From positions 8,216,244 through 8,280,243 of the forward strand of contig NC_134014.1 of assembly GCF_040712315.1 (NCBI RefSeq): a stretch of DNA of 64,000 nt, in the 5' to 3' direction. Every line of letters starts with the position of its first letter. The stretch's first letter is position 1. Below the pieces are notes generated by a model. The model had not been told where the DNA came from. It worked only from the letters and a program-made list of their open reading frames with translations, and ran no database searches. The position numbers were made by a program, and so were the translations under genes. Of the stretch, positions 34,541-46,125 are shown one piece after another. Origin of the DNA: Castanea sativa (taxonomy: Eukaryota; Streptophyta; Magnoliopsida; Fagales; Fagaceae).

Positions 34541-35496
34541 AAGATATCGTTGAGACAGAAAAGCTTTTTTTTTGCTTGAGCAAGAACAATTAGAAAAGAT
34601 CTTTTGTTTATGTAAGCAGAGTTTCTTTTTTCTGTATCTATTTCAGCAATGACAGTAAGACTTTAGTGACCCTGATCAAGAAAAATAGAAATTATCACAA
34701 AGAATGAAAGAATACATATCACTGTAAATACATACCTCCTATGCAGTACCCCTTTTCACACTTTCAAGATGCTTTCTAGTTTCTACAATTGTAAAAATCA
34801 ATTTTTTTTGTAATCTGGATGTGCAGTACCCCTCTTCAACATTGAAGGTACTTTATACGATCGTTAAAAAAAATTATATGTAATCTAGAGGTAGGGGTAA
34901 GTGTTGTGATTTTGGTTCACTGCTTTGTAGTGGGTTGATTGAATAACCGATCAAGTAATGGCTGATAGTGAGGAGAAATTAGTGGATTGGACAAATTTGT
35001 AGCTAAAATTGAGGAGTTTTTAATTTGGATGATAACTTAGAAACTTGAAATATATATGTTTAACCAAAAAAAAGCAACGTGATCTTAACTGCTTAATGAT
35101 AATGCTTTTAAAAAAAAAGCTGCTTAATGACAAGGGGGAAGTTTAAAATTGCTGAGTAGAAGTATGGAGTTGTGTGCGACTAAAATGTGTATATGGTTTT
35201 TTTTTTTGCAATAATGGTAGATGTGTTTTTTTTTTATTAGTACAACATATGTATTTTTACAAAGAAACGTGTGTTTATTTTAATTTTTTTTATTTTATAA
35301 ATGTATAAAGCAATTTGAAAACTATCAGGAGAGTAGTCTTGTTTTGTAGGCAATATTTAAGTAAAAGTTAAAGAATTTTTACCAAGTTTTACCCCTACTT
35401 AAATGTAGGCTGTAGGGGTATTTTAGAAAAAAAAAATCTAGTACAAATAGGAGAAACCCCTTAAATAGTAGTATAGATTAGACTAGAGATGCACTC

Positions 35497-36030
35497 TGAA
35501 GAAGGTAAAAAAGTAAATGACGGATACATTTGAACGAACATGACTGTATTAGGCCGGTAGGCTGATAAAGGATGGATCCAAGGTGCACGGACACCCAGTG
35601 GACGGATCTGAAGGCCACACGGTATTCATCTGGTTTGACTAATCCCCAAGGACTCCTAAATGGAAACAACTTGCGTCTTACGATTAATTCTAAGAGTCCC
35701 AATATGAATAGAATTCTAACTAAGAAAGATTCTATAATATACGCCCATTAATGATAATCTTCCCTATAAGGAAAAGCCTTCATGCGCAAGAAACAGATAT
35801 TGATTCTACACCACTATAAAAATCCAAGGACTCTCAGAAAATAAGGTACACATAATTTATCCTAGCTCTGACACTTTAGAATTGTGTAAAGTTCTAACTT
35901 GACCTTCGGAGGGTATTTGGCCGGCACCACACCGGTGCTCTCTGTTAAGTCATCTCTTATTGTATTGTGCAGGTACTGTTTCGAGCACGTGAAGACCGTG
36001 TGACTAACGGGTGGTTTTTCATCATCATCA
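35497..36030 (+). mobile_element. Solo LTR related to the Tat element
   Basis: 534 bp, starting TGAAGAAGGTAAAAAAGTAA and ending TTTTTCATCATCATCA. It has near-matching 5-bp duplications CACTC (35492-35496) and CGCTC (36031-36035). The block GGAGGGTATTTGGCCGGCAC near 35910 closely matches the intact element's LTR, and a CACTATAAAAATCC TATA box is present. Unit 2 of the tandem duplication shows the unoccupied site. Confidence 0.85.
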
Positions 36031-36098
36031 CGCTCAATATTGTTGTTAAGTTTTAGGTATTATTAAATATATAGGGCATAAACTTTTTCTTTTATAGT

Positions 36099-36855
36099 TG
36101 TAAGCACACAATTGTACTCGAACCCAAAGGCCCAATGAGCCTTATGCAATAAAATTTGTAGAGTATGGATTTGAAATCTAGATTCGGGATGTTGGAAGTC
36201 TAATTAACAGGCTAGAGTGCCACTATCTGTGTAAATGATAAACAAATATGACAAAGAGACTTTCTTGGACGTAAGTCGAGGACGAGTTGTATAAATATTA
36301 TCTTTCTATGCCAAAGTTTACAATCCTTAGTTCCTATTTTTCTCAGCAGAAGGTGCATATCCCCTTTCTTTCCTCTCTCTTCTCCTTATATACTTCCTCT
36401 TCTTCACTAGTTTATCCACGTGTCGTACAAATATTTCCCTTGGATACTTGTCTCATCCACCGCCTTCTTGAAGTCTTCAAACAATAGCATGGAGGCTGAA
36501 TTCTACTGTTCATAGGTCACTTCCCCATTAATGCGGCTAGGGAGGTAGATGCAAGGTCTTTAATGTGGAGGTAGCAGTCTTTTTCTTAGATATTTCTCTC
36601 ACATTCTTGTTTCTAAAGGGTGCTTGGATCACCCTCTTACCCATCAGTTTTCCCAGAATTCTGCCTCTAACCCGTTTAGCAAGTCCCAGGGTCATTGTTG
36701 GGCCTGTCCGAGGAGACATTCCTCCTTGGACAACTCCTTGGACCTTTACAGTGCAGACTGACTTGTGGGCCTAGAGGCCCTAATCAAAACAAACTGGTAC
36801 CAGCCAATCAGGCCCAAAACCCAAATGTTTATTCAAGAGTTTTTTACCCTCCACA
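36099..36855 (-). mobile_element. Solo LTR, family A, copy 2
   Basis: Plus-strand ends are TGTAAGCACACAATTG and TACCCTCCACA, the reverse of copy 1 at 9451-10198. Flanking pentamers are ATAGT (36094-36098) and ATAGG (36856-36860), matching at four of five positions. Unit 2 of the duplication lacks this block. 757 bp. Confidence 0.85.
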
Positions 36856-37013
36856 ATAGGTATTTTTAAACAAGATGCCCATAGGGGGCTAAGACAACAG
36901 AGGGTAGGAACTTCAACTTGTTTACAGATTCTCTTGGAAAGCTAATTATCACCAATTCAGGGGCAGTGCTAAGGGTTAGGTGGTCACATAACCACCTTGA
37001 CTTTTTTTTTTTA

Positions 37014-38105
37014 AAGATATCGTTGAGATAGAAAAGCTTTTTTTTTTTTGCTTGAGCAAGAACAATTAGAAAAGATCTTTTGTTTATGTAAGTAGAATTT
37101 CTTGATTTTTATTTGTAATCTGGATGTGCAGTACCCCTCTTCAACATTGAAGGTACTTTCCACAATCATTAAAAAAAAATTATATGTAATCTAGAGGTAG
37201 GGGACGGGTAAGTGTTGTGATTTTGGTTAGCTGCTTTGTAGTGGGTTGATTGAATAACCAATCAAGTAATGGCTGATAGTGGGGAGAAATTAGTGGATTG
37301 GACAAATTTGTAGCTAAAATTGAGAAGTTTTTAATTTGGATGATAACTTAGAAACTTGAAATATATATGTTTAACCAAAAAAAAAAAAAGCAAACTGCTT
37401 AATGATAATGCTTTTCAAAAAAAAAAAAAAAAAAAAAACCCTTAATGATAAGGGGGAAGTTTAAAATTGATGGGCGGAAGTATGGAGTTGTGTGTGACTA
37501 AAATGTGTGCCCGGTTGTGTTTTTTTTTTTGCAATAACGGTAGATGTTTTTTTTTTAATCAGTACAACATATGTATTTTTACAAAGAAACATGTGTTTGT
37601 TTTATTATTATTATTTTTTTATAAATAGATAAAGTAATTTGAAAACTATCAGGAGAGTAGTCCTGTTTTGTAGACAATATATTAGTAAAAGTTAAAGAAT
37701 TTTTACCAAGTTTTACCCCTACTTAAATGTAGGCTATAGAGGTATTTTAAAAAGAAAAAAAAAACTGGTACAAATAGAAGAAATCCCTTAAATAGTAGTA
37801 TAAATTAGACTAGAGATGTGTTCAATATTGTTGTTAAGTTTTAATAAAGTTTTTTTGATTAGAAAAAAAGAAAGAGTTTCTTAAAAAAAAAAAGAAGGAA
37901 AAAAAAGAAAAAGAAAGAAGATGAAAAATTGAAAACATATAGGGCAAGAACTTTTTTTTTTTTTTTAGGCATTATTAAACAAGATGCCCATAGGGGGCTA
38001 AGACAACAGAGGGTAGGAACTTCAACTTGTTTACGGATTCTCTTGGAAAGCTAATTATCACCAATTCAGGGGCGGCGCTAAGGGTTAGGTGGTCACATAA
38101 ACCAT
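37014..38105 (+). repeat. Tandem duplication, unit 2, without the LTRs
   Basis: Matches unit 1 over its whole length except for the two LTRs, a segment present only in unit 1 (34640-34790) and an A-rich insert of about 120 bp near 37850-37960. It holds the intact sequence across both LTR target sites: AGAGATGTGTTCAATATTG at about 37815, and the segment near 37965. Confidence 0.83.
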
Positions 38106-40425
38106 CTGAATTTATTTTTTTAATATACCTAAGTTTTAAATTAGCATATGACTTGACCACCTAGAAAAAAAACTTGAACACCCTTAATAACAATTGAGTC
38201 CATAAAATTAAAATTCAACCTCTTCAAAATTTTGGTCTGATGAATGTTGAATCAAAATAATTGCAAAAAATGCTATATTCACAACATTTTCTTAACGAAT
38301 CTTAAGTAGCAAATTGTTACTGCTGAGCATAAAATTAATTTCAGTGGTAAGTTCAAATTAAAACCAGTAAAAACTTACCGCTTAGACTTTGTTGTGAAAG
38401 TGTTGCAAAAATATGGTAGATGTAATACTTCTAAAAAATTGTCCAAACAAACAAATTAGTATAAAAACCAAAATCAAATGTTTAATTTTGATTTTTCAAA
38501 TTGTGTTTTCAAATGACAAATTTTAAAATTGCTTTTTTTTTTTAATATAAAAAAGTGCACACTTTTCAAATAACAAGCCTGTTAGTTTTTGTAGTACATT
38601 TTTTTCAAAAAGATAATGCATTTTGTTTATATTAGTATTACTTATTTAGGCAAAATGTTGGTAATTGAATGGGAGATTAGTAGCTTAATAATTGTTTGGT
38701 TGTGTACATTGAAAAAAATATAGCAAATAATATTGATAATGAAACTATCATATCACACAACAATTTCAAAATATAAAAACTTGTGAAATGATATTTTAAA
38801 TATTTGTGTATGTTTTTATTTTGTGATGTTAATATATTCAGTTTTATTTTTATTAAATTTTGTTAATAATCAAATAACTTCTAATTCATATATATATGAT
38901 AAATAATATCTAATTGGTACAAAAATTGGCATGTATATTAAACACATATAAAGCAAGTAATTCAATGGTGAAATTCTAAAAAAATATGAATTTTTGTTTA
39001 GCTCATCAGCTTATGTCAAATCCTTCCGTCAATAGGTTAATACCCCCAACTGACGTTCCACTCTTGGTATTGGCAGGTGACCCCAAATTCAACCCGTAGG
39101 GTGTGTGAGAGCTACCTTATCATAGGGGAAAAAAAAGGTGGCAGAAATCATGACAGTTGTACTCAAATTATTTTTCTCTACTTTCACTTTTATATATATC
39201 CTAGTAATTAAATGAAATATGGAACCCACATAAGAGCAATTAAGTATATGTTTAATCAATCATGCATGTTTTCTCTGAGACCTAAGTTAATCCAACTAAA
39301 CTTTCCCGATTTACTAAGATATCAATATATATTCAATACCATGGGCGTACAAGAAACAGAAAGGTACAGTCACTTTCATTTCTTTTGATTTTTATTTCAA
39401 ACTTAGATTATTGGATACAATTTTTTAATTATAGGTATCTGTCAAAATGATGGCCAACTTTGGATGATTTTGCTACCAAACTACTAGTCCTTGAAACATG
39501 TTTGAAGACTTCAAACCATTAGAATCAAATACTTTCAAAATTCAAGGGGACCTTTCTAAATTTTCTCTGCCCATTTATATCACTAGAACCTTCAAGATTC
39601 ATAGTATAGAAATAGAACAATTGGATGAATTTCTTCATATATACACGTCAAAATAAAAGAGAGCTTATCCATTTGTTGAAAGTAATCCACGTTGGTTGGA
39701 CTATATCTCTGCGGGATTGCGTAAACGTCACTTGTGTCACATTCAGACATGACCAAGTCAGATAAACATAGAAATCATTCAATGCTATTAGAGGAATAGT
39801 CTGGTAAGGAAAATATTCAAGAGAGTTGAAAGGAAAATTTTGTATGATTCTGCGGTTTGATTGCAACGCAAGAAAAGCTTGAAAATTCAATCTGCCAAAT
39901 ACATACTGCATTTCCACTTTGTCTGCTTATAGTCAAGAAGGTAATTACTCTGGATTGGATTTAATTATTCTTAGAGTTCAAGTACGTAATTGACTCAGCC
40001 ACATAATGACACATATAGTAGGAGGCTCACTTGCGCACCTAATTTTGATTCTAGCAGTCTCACGCAAAGATAACCGGGCACTTCAGTCATTGCATACGAA
40101 TTGATGATGGACAAAGTACAAATAAATTTTATTTCCCGTTTATTGCGGTTAAACCTGTTTTCTTTCCCTTTGCTTTGGGGACCTACTGTGAGTAAAAAGA
40201 AAATGTGATTACTCGCTACACAGCATGTCGAGCTTAGTAATGTGAGCTTCTAACCAAGTGGGGCATTAAAGTAGTTGAACCTAAGGTAAAATTGGCTAAG
40301 TGGGAGAGGTGGCTTTGTTGATTTGTCCTTGAGTAGTCATGGCATAGATACACTGGCTGCCATAAAAATAGGATTCTGTTTTAGTTTGTCCCTCTCGCCC
40401 TTAAGATAAAGGACACTTCCATCCA
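38106..40425. other. No gene seen
   Basis: AT-rich intergenic sequence. The minus-strand frame at 39648-39917 has no recognisable motif. No transposon borders are visible. Confidence 0.4.
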
Positions 40426-40429
40426 CTAA

Positions 40430-41309
40430 GAACATTCGTATCAAGACTTCTAAATTCTTTAGTATTTACAATCTCAAAACACAACTTTTACAATTTCATT
40501 CTCGGCTTTATCTCCGAATTCAAACCCAATCAGAGCCGAGACTTCGATCCAAAGGAGGCTAAAAGCCTCCTTGTTCCACCACGGAACCCAGCCAACACCA
40601 ATGCCAACGCAATCCACCACACACGATCTCAGCAGTGGATTTGCAAGGATATTTTGAGGGTTTTTCAGTGGTTTGTTGTTGGGTTTTTTGACTATTTTTG
40701 GTAGTGTGTACAGAGGAAGTTTTAGGATTGATATTTTGGGTTTTGGAAGCTATTTTTCTGTGTTTTTTTTTTTGGTTGTATTTTCTGGATATTTTCAGTG
40801 CGGTTTTAAGTATTTTTTTGTGCTGATTTTTTGGTTTTTTTGGTTGGGTTCTTATGTGATTGCAGTGAGGTTTTTTTTTGAGTTTTAAGTATGATTTACA
40901 AAGGGCAATTTGATGGTGTCTATGAGGTTTTTGTCGTAGAGTTTTTGTGTATTTTGTTGGGATGTTTGGGTGTTTTTTGTGAGCTCTTTAGGAAGAAGAT
41001 GGTGAGAGTTGGCTGAGATGGTGAGATGGAGAGGATGAAGCTTGGGTGAGATGGTGTGACAGAGGAGAAGCGAGAGAGGAGAGAGAAGAGAGAAGAGACT
41101 TGAGAAGGAGACAAGCATGGAAGAGAGAAAAAAAGAAATTAATAAAAAATTATAACATCTTGCTACAATGCACTCTAAAAAATGAGAGCGCACTGTAGCA
41201 AGATCTCAAAATTTTTTAGCATATGCAAGTTTTGATGGAGTAGGTTTTTTGGGTTTTAGATGCTAAAATTTAAGTTTTAGCATTTTTGCAATCCTTGATA
41301 AGGATGCTC
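40430..41309. mobile_element. PIF/Harbinger-type non-autonomous element A
   Basis: Imperfect terminal inverted repeats: left GAACATTCGTATCAAG, right CTTGATAAGGATGCTC. The 3-bp TAA duplications are at 40427-40429 and 41310-41312. The interior has a T/G-rich part and a GAGAGA part near 41060-41100. The open frame at 40673-40888 is a low-complexity Phe/Gly artefact of T/G-rich DNA, not a gene. Confidence 0.75.
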
Positions 41310-41312
41310 TAA

Positions 41313-41696
41313 GAGCATTTTTATCAAGAGTTTTAAAATTTTTAGCATTTAGCACCTAAAAAACCAATTTTATATTATTTTACACATCACTTTACAATAC
41401 ACCTAATATCAAAACTTCTATTTTTTTTACCACTTCATTAAAATATTATTTATTTATTATTTTTTATTCTGGTTGAGGGAGAGTATAGAGTGAGATCTCA
41501 GGGAAGAGAGAGAAAGAGAATAAAAAATAAACAAATTAGTAGCACCTTGTTACAGTAGGGTGTTAGTAATAACAATCTACTGTAGCAAGATGCTAAAAAA
41601 TTTAACATTTAGCACCATTGATGTAGAGGTTTTTTTTAGTGGTTTTGTTGCTAAAAATAGCTTTTAGCATTTATCCCAATTTAGATGAGAATGCTC
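41313..41696. mobile_element. PIF/Harbinger-type MITE B, abutting element A
   Basis: Left end GAGCATTTTTATCAAGAG, right end reading TTTAGATGAGAATGCTC. TAA duplications are at 41310-41312, shared with element A, and at 41697-41699. The GAGCAT...ATGCTC ends with TAA duplications are typical of Harbinger MITEs. The interior again has a GAGAGAAAGAGAA tract. Confidence 0.8.
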
Positions 41697-41699
41697 TAA

Positions 41700-42330
41700 A
41701 GGTGGGTAACTATCCATATCAAATTATTTAATTACAGTCTATGACAGCATGCAAAACCGGTTGTTAGGGCTCATCTTTGTCAAGCCCAAAACAAGCTGCC
41801 CGAAAAATAGAAAGCCCAATATCGCAAGCCATTAGTCCAAATGATATTGGCTCCTTATTCTAACTTTTCTCTGCCTCTATGTAAGCCCATTGGAGAATTC
41901 AAAGGAGGTATGGTTTGGAAGGCAGAAAGAAAGCTTTTTCATCATCACTCCAGGCTCAAGAAAAGGACTGCAAAGCATGAAGCACTGGCAAAACCTACGA
42001 GCTCATGAGTGACACATGTGCAAGACAAACACACTGTGAAGTGTGAAGGCTTGCTTAAATTTATTGTACTGCTTGTAAATTTTTTTTTTTGTCAAAATGC
42101 AACTCACCTTAAATAAATGCTTGTCTGCCACCACTATTGCCTACTAACACAATACATCAAATGGCAATCTCCTATGGGACCCACCACTCAAGATTGCTAT
42201 TCCTTTAACAACCTATAGGTAGAAGACAATTATCTACGTGGGTTCTAGTTAGTTTAATTAATAAAGTCTTTGATGATTAAATAAGAAAGTTAAAATTTAA
42301 TTTTCATTTACACAAAAACTAATTAGTATA
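41700..42330. other. No gene seen
   Basis: Intergenic sequence with no recognisable coding content. Confidence 0.35.
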
Positions 42331-42334
42331 TTAG

Positions 42335-42415
42335 TCTGATGATAAAAAACTATTATCATAAGCAGATGTCAGAAGTTGAAATTCTACAATAAAATAAAAA
42401 ATAAAAAAAAGAAAG
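42335..42415 (+). mobile_element. SINE fragment, 3' part
   Basis: AGTCTGATGATAAAAAACTA followed by CAGAAGTTGAAATTC and an A-rich tail matches the body of the SINE at 55556-55712 in reverse orientation. The head with the pol III boxes is missing or too decayed to call. Confidence 0.5.
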
Positions 42416-43699
42416 ACAATCATCTCTCTTTGAAAGAGAAATTTTGATTTTCCCTTGGGCCTCTATATTAAGGCATGGTAAATGGAAGTATTACTCAAAA
42501 GGACCACATTTATTATTTTTACTAGAACTACGACGTGTGTTATAGACAACAGAGCCCAAAAAGAGTTTCCTTTGTGTTTGGTAGCACAAATAAAACTATA
42601 TTTTTCTCCCACATCACATTGTCCCAAAATTTGCCTATCTTTGCGAACTATAAAATAATACTAACATCTGTTTTTCAATTGATAACATTTTACTTGATCT
42701 TTTGTGACATAATTGATTTTAAGTAGAATTTTAATTTTAGAAAACTTTTTTTTTGGTTGGAAAAATTGTAACAAGTATTTTCAATAAAATTTAGTAAGAA
42801 TTACATGCATTTGAATAAAAATTTAGTCTTTTTATACAAATAATAACTGTTATATTTATATTTTGACATCATTATGATAATTGTCCTCAATTTGGTGTAT
42901 TATTTCATCGTATTCTACCTCCTTTTGATGAATTTATTGTTATTTGTAAGAATTCTATCTAAATTTTTTATTTGAAAATTTTATATCTAGATTGATATTT
43001 TCTAGTAGACGTTTATATTTTATAAATATATATTTACTAACAAAGAACTTCCATCTACAATATAAAATTAGAATATGACAAAAATAAAATAAATTTTAGA
43101 GTGTACGACAATAGAAATCTAACTTATTAAATATATTATTGCAACTTCATTTAATAATACTAATGCAATGATGGATTAAACACATAAGTCAATGAATCAA
43201 TACTAACCAACCAAGATTAGTTTCATATATAAAAAGAAACAAATATCATGGTTTAGTCATTAAGCATATAGAGAGCGATAAAAATTTTATAATTTTGTTT
43301 AAAAGGAGGTTTATTTTACTATGGGTAGGTTGATGCAAAATTAAGGAAAATTAAAATAAAATTTCAAATTTGATTTTGAGAGAGGGAGAGAGAGAGAGAG
43401 GTCCTTTGAGAGATTAGATGACTAATATTAATAATCTATTGTGTAAAATATTGGTTTACAAAAATTAAAGTCTCAAACTTGTAGAGAAAAATTAATCGCC
43501 AATGATAATTAGAATCCAACGCACTTATAGCTTATTTTTTAGGATTTCAATTGGATCACTATTTTATTTGTGCAATATTTTAGAGGTTTTCATAGGGTAG
43601 CACAGGCCATTGATTTTATCTCATACTAATATTTTTGGGGATTTTTTGTAATGGAGGGCCCTTGACACCTGTGTAATCCATTGAATAATTTTTTATTAG

Positions 43700-43743
<44 letters not shown>

Positions 43744-45870
43744 TTTTTAAAATTCTAGGATTACCTTTTTCTTATAGATACCATAGAATTTTATATATTA
43801 GTACTAAAGATTGGCCCATAAGAGAAAAGTTTCTCAGCTGTTCAATACGACTAAACATTTTTTAAAGAATCTATCGGCACCATTTACCAGTTTAATGATA
43901 AAAACCCTGTTGTTATACAAACTATGGTCTAATTTCAGACTTCATTGGCACCTATCACCATTAATGGGAGGAATTATTTGTTTGTTTGTTTTGTTTTTGT
44001 ATTTATATAATTTATTAGTTACAATAAAAGAAGATTGAAAGAGATTTCAAATTTCAACTCTGAATGTTTATGATAGAAACATTTAGTTAAGTTACAAAGT
44101 GTTGGATATTATCAGGACAAATTATTAAAAAGTTGAGACTGGGGCTTGTTAGACCTATCCTTTTGAATTGGGATGAGAAAAATAATGACAATAATTGAAC
44201 TACTCTTCTTTATTAAGATTTTTTTTTTTTTTGAGAACTCTTTATTAAGAAATATCATAAAACTGCATAAAGACAGAAAGGTTACAAGACAGTATCCTCC
44301 AACAAAACACTGTGAAAGTGGGCCAGCATCAAAATCAATAGAGACCACATAAAATGCCCGAGAGTCAGCTTACTCAAAACTTGTAGAGAGTCCTTCCCTT
44401 CCATGGGAGGTGAGTGCCAATCTTACTGCACTAAAATAGAATAGTTGGATTTGATGGTTGGTATAATGGCTTTTCAATATGCAGTTTTAATAATGACGTG
44501 CGAATTTAATGAAAAAAAAAATATATATTTTGTGGAGCTCTATGTGCTTATCTGTATACACCCAATTGAAACTACAAATTTCAAATTCATTTGCCAGCTC
44601 CATAATTCCAAGAATTATTTTAGTCAATTTCCAAACTTAGCCTGTACAGAATACACACAGTGACATAGCTACTTCCCAATTGAACTAACTCATTTCAAGG
44701 CTGGTCTATGTCCACATTTCCATGTTCCCATTCCCTTTCGAGGTTGACATTTTTTATTGTTTTATTATTTGCATGCAAAAATTTTGCCCATACTCTTAGT
44801 TCCAAAAAATAATAATAAATAAAAATTTGCCCATACTACTGCTGAAATTTATGACTTGAGCTGTGTGCGTTGTGTGGTCCATAAATAATCATGTCACCCA
44901 AACCTGCTGAATTCGTGTGAACATGCTCTTCTTGAAATTAAAATGGGCCTATTATGATATGATATGTACCTTTATTTTTTAAGAAATTAAATGCAAGGGC
45001 ACTCCCTGTAATATGATTCATTATCAAACACACTTCTTGTACTGTAAATTTGACTCTTTTTTTCTTTTTCTTTTTTAACTCATGTTATATATTTACCAAA
45101 AAATTTCCTTTTCTGTAGTTTCTTATAGGTTTATTTTAATCTTTCTTGCAAATTCTTGGTAACAAAATTGAAATATGGTTATCTTAATGAGACCCCACAC
45201 CACAGTCCCTAAGACATGTTGGCCCAAGCCCTTTCACTAGGCCAACTAATAAATTGTATATACTAATTAATGAAACATAGTTATCTTAATAACTATCTCA
45301 AGTAATTAAAGGAAAACAAATAAGGGTAAAATTTAGTGAAACATGGCCCGAGCCCTTTACTCTATGGCTACCTAATCTAAGATACTTCACTTTTGTAGTT
45401 TTGTTTATTTTTGTTCTTGTTTACTTTATCAACCAAATAGGCTAAACTGTATTTCTCTTATTTTATAACAAAAACCATAATTCTATTTGATTTATTTGTT
45501 AATTGAAAAAATTTAACAGATGCCCTAAGAGTATTGGTTTAGAAAAAAAAATAGAATCTTTTTATACGAAAAGAAAAAAGTAAATAATTTTTTGACAGCT
45601 TTTTATATTCCCATAAAAGTAGTTTAAAAACTTTCATAAAAATGTCAATTAACATATGCTTTAAGGACGCCCGTTATATAATAATAAATACAATTCTTTA
45701 TATGCAAAATATTAGATTTTTCAATTAAATTTTGTTGAATTGTGGATTGTGTCATTCCATTTCAAAATCAATTGATAATGAGGAAGACACGTTCAAGTCT
45801 TTTATAGCATTCAACATCACGTCTGTGAGCTTATTTTTTAGATTAGTAAGTAGTCAAATTGCAGTCCCCT
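42416..45870. other. No gene seen
   Basis: Over 3 kb of AT-rich intergenic sequence. It holds a (GAGA)n run near 43380-43400 and an (AT)n microsatellite at about 43706-43738. Short frames at 43811, 44112 and 44445 lack any recognisable domain. Confidence 0.4.
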
Positions 45871-45874
45871 AACA

Positions 45875-46125
45875 ATCCCCACTCATGATGATTCTCCTGC
45901 AACTCGAACCCATGATTTTGGTTGTGATACCACTTTTTCGACGATAAAGTATGTCACTTCGCCTCAAAATCAATTGATAATGAGAAAAGTACACACAAAT
46001 CTCCACTCACGATGATTCTCCCGCAATTCGAACCCATGATTTTGGTTGTGATACCACTTTTTGGACGGTAAAGTATGTCAATTTGCCTCAAAACCAATTG
46101 ATAATGAGAAAGATACACACAAATA
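45875..46125. repeat. Tandem duplication, two copies of about 123 bp
   Basis: CTCATGATGATTCTCCTGCA at 45882 recurs as CTCACGATGATTCTCCCGCA at 46006. Each is followed by CCCATGATTTTGGTTGTGAT and CCTCAAAATCAATTGATAAT words. The CTCGAACCC segment resembles a B box, so this may be a duplicated transposon head. Confidence 0.75.

Larger units (their letters stand above)
34541..37013 (+). repeat. Tandem duplication, unit 1, carrying two LTR insertions
   Basis: Starting AAGATATCGTTGAGACAGAA, the unit repeats at 37014-38105. Shared long stretches include GTGCAGTACCCCTCTTCAAC, GGTTGATTGAATAACC, AGGTGGTCACATAA and CAAGATGCCCATAGGGGGCT. Unit 1 is interrupted by solo LTRs at 35497-36030 and 36099-36855. 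It also has about 150 bp near 34640-34790 that is absent from unit 2. No protein frame is evident. Confidence 0.85.

Noticed and set aside
40673..40888. Hydrophobic 71-codon frame as a small membrane protein
   Set aside because: It is produced by T/G-rich low-complexity DNA inside a Harbinger-type element, with a Phe/Gly/Leu bias and no upstream promoter.
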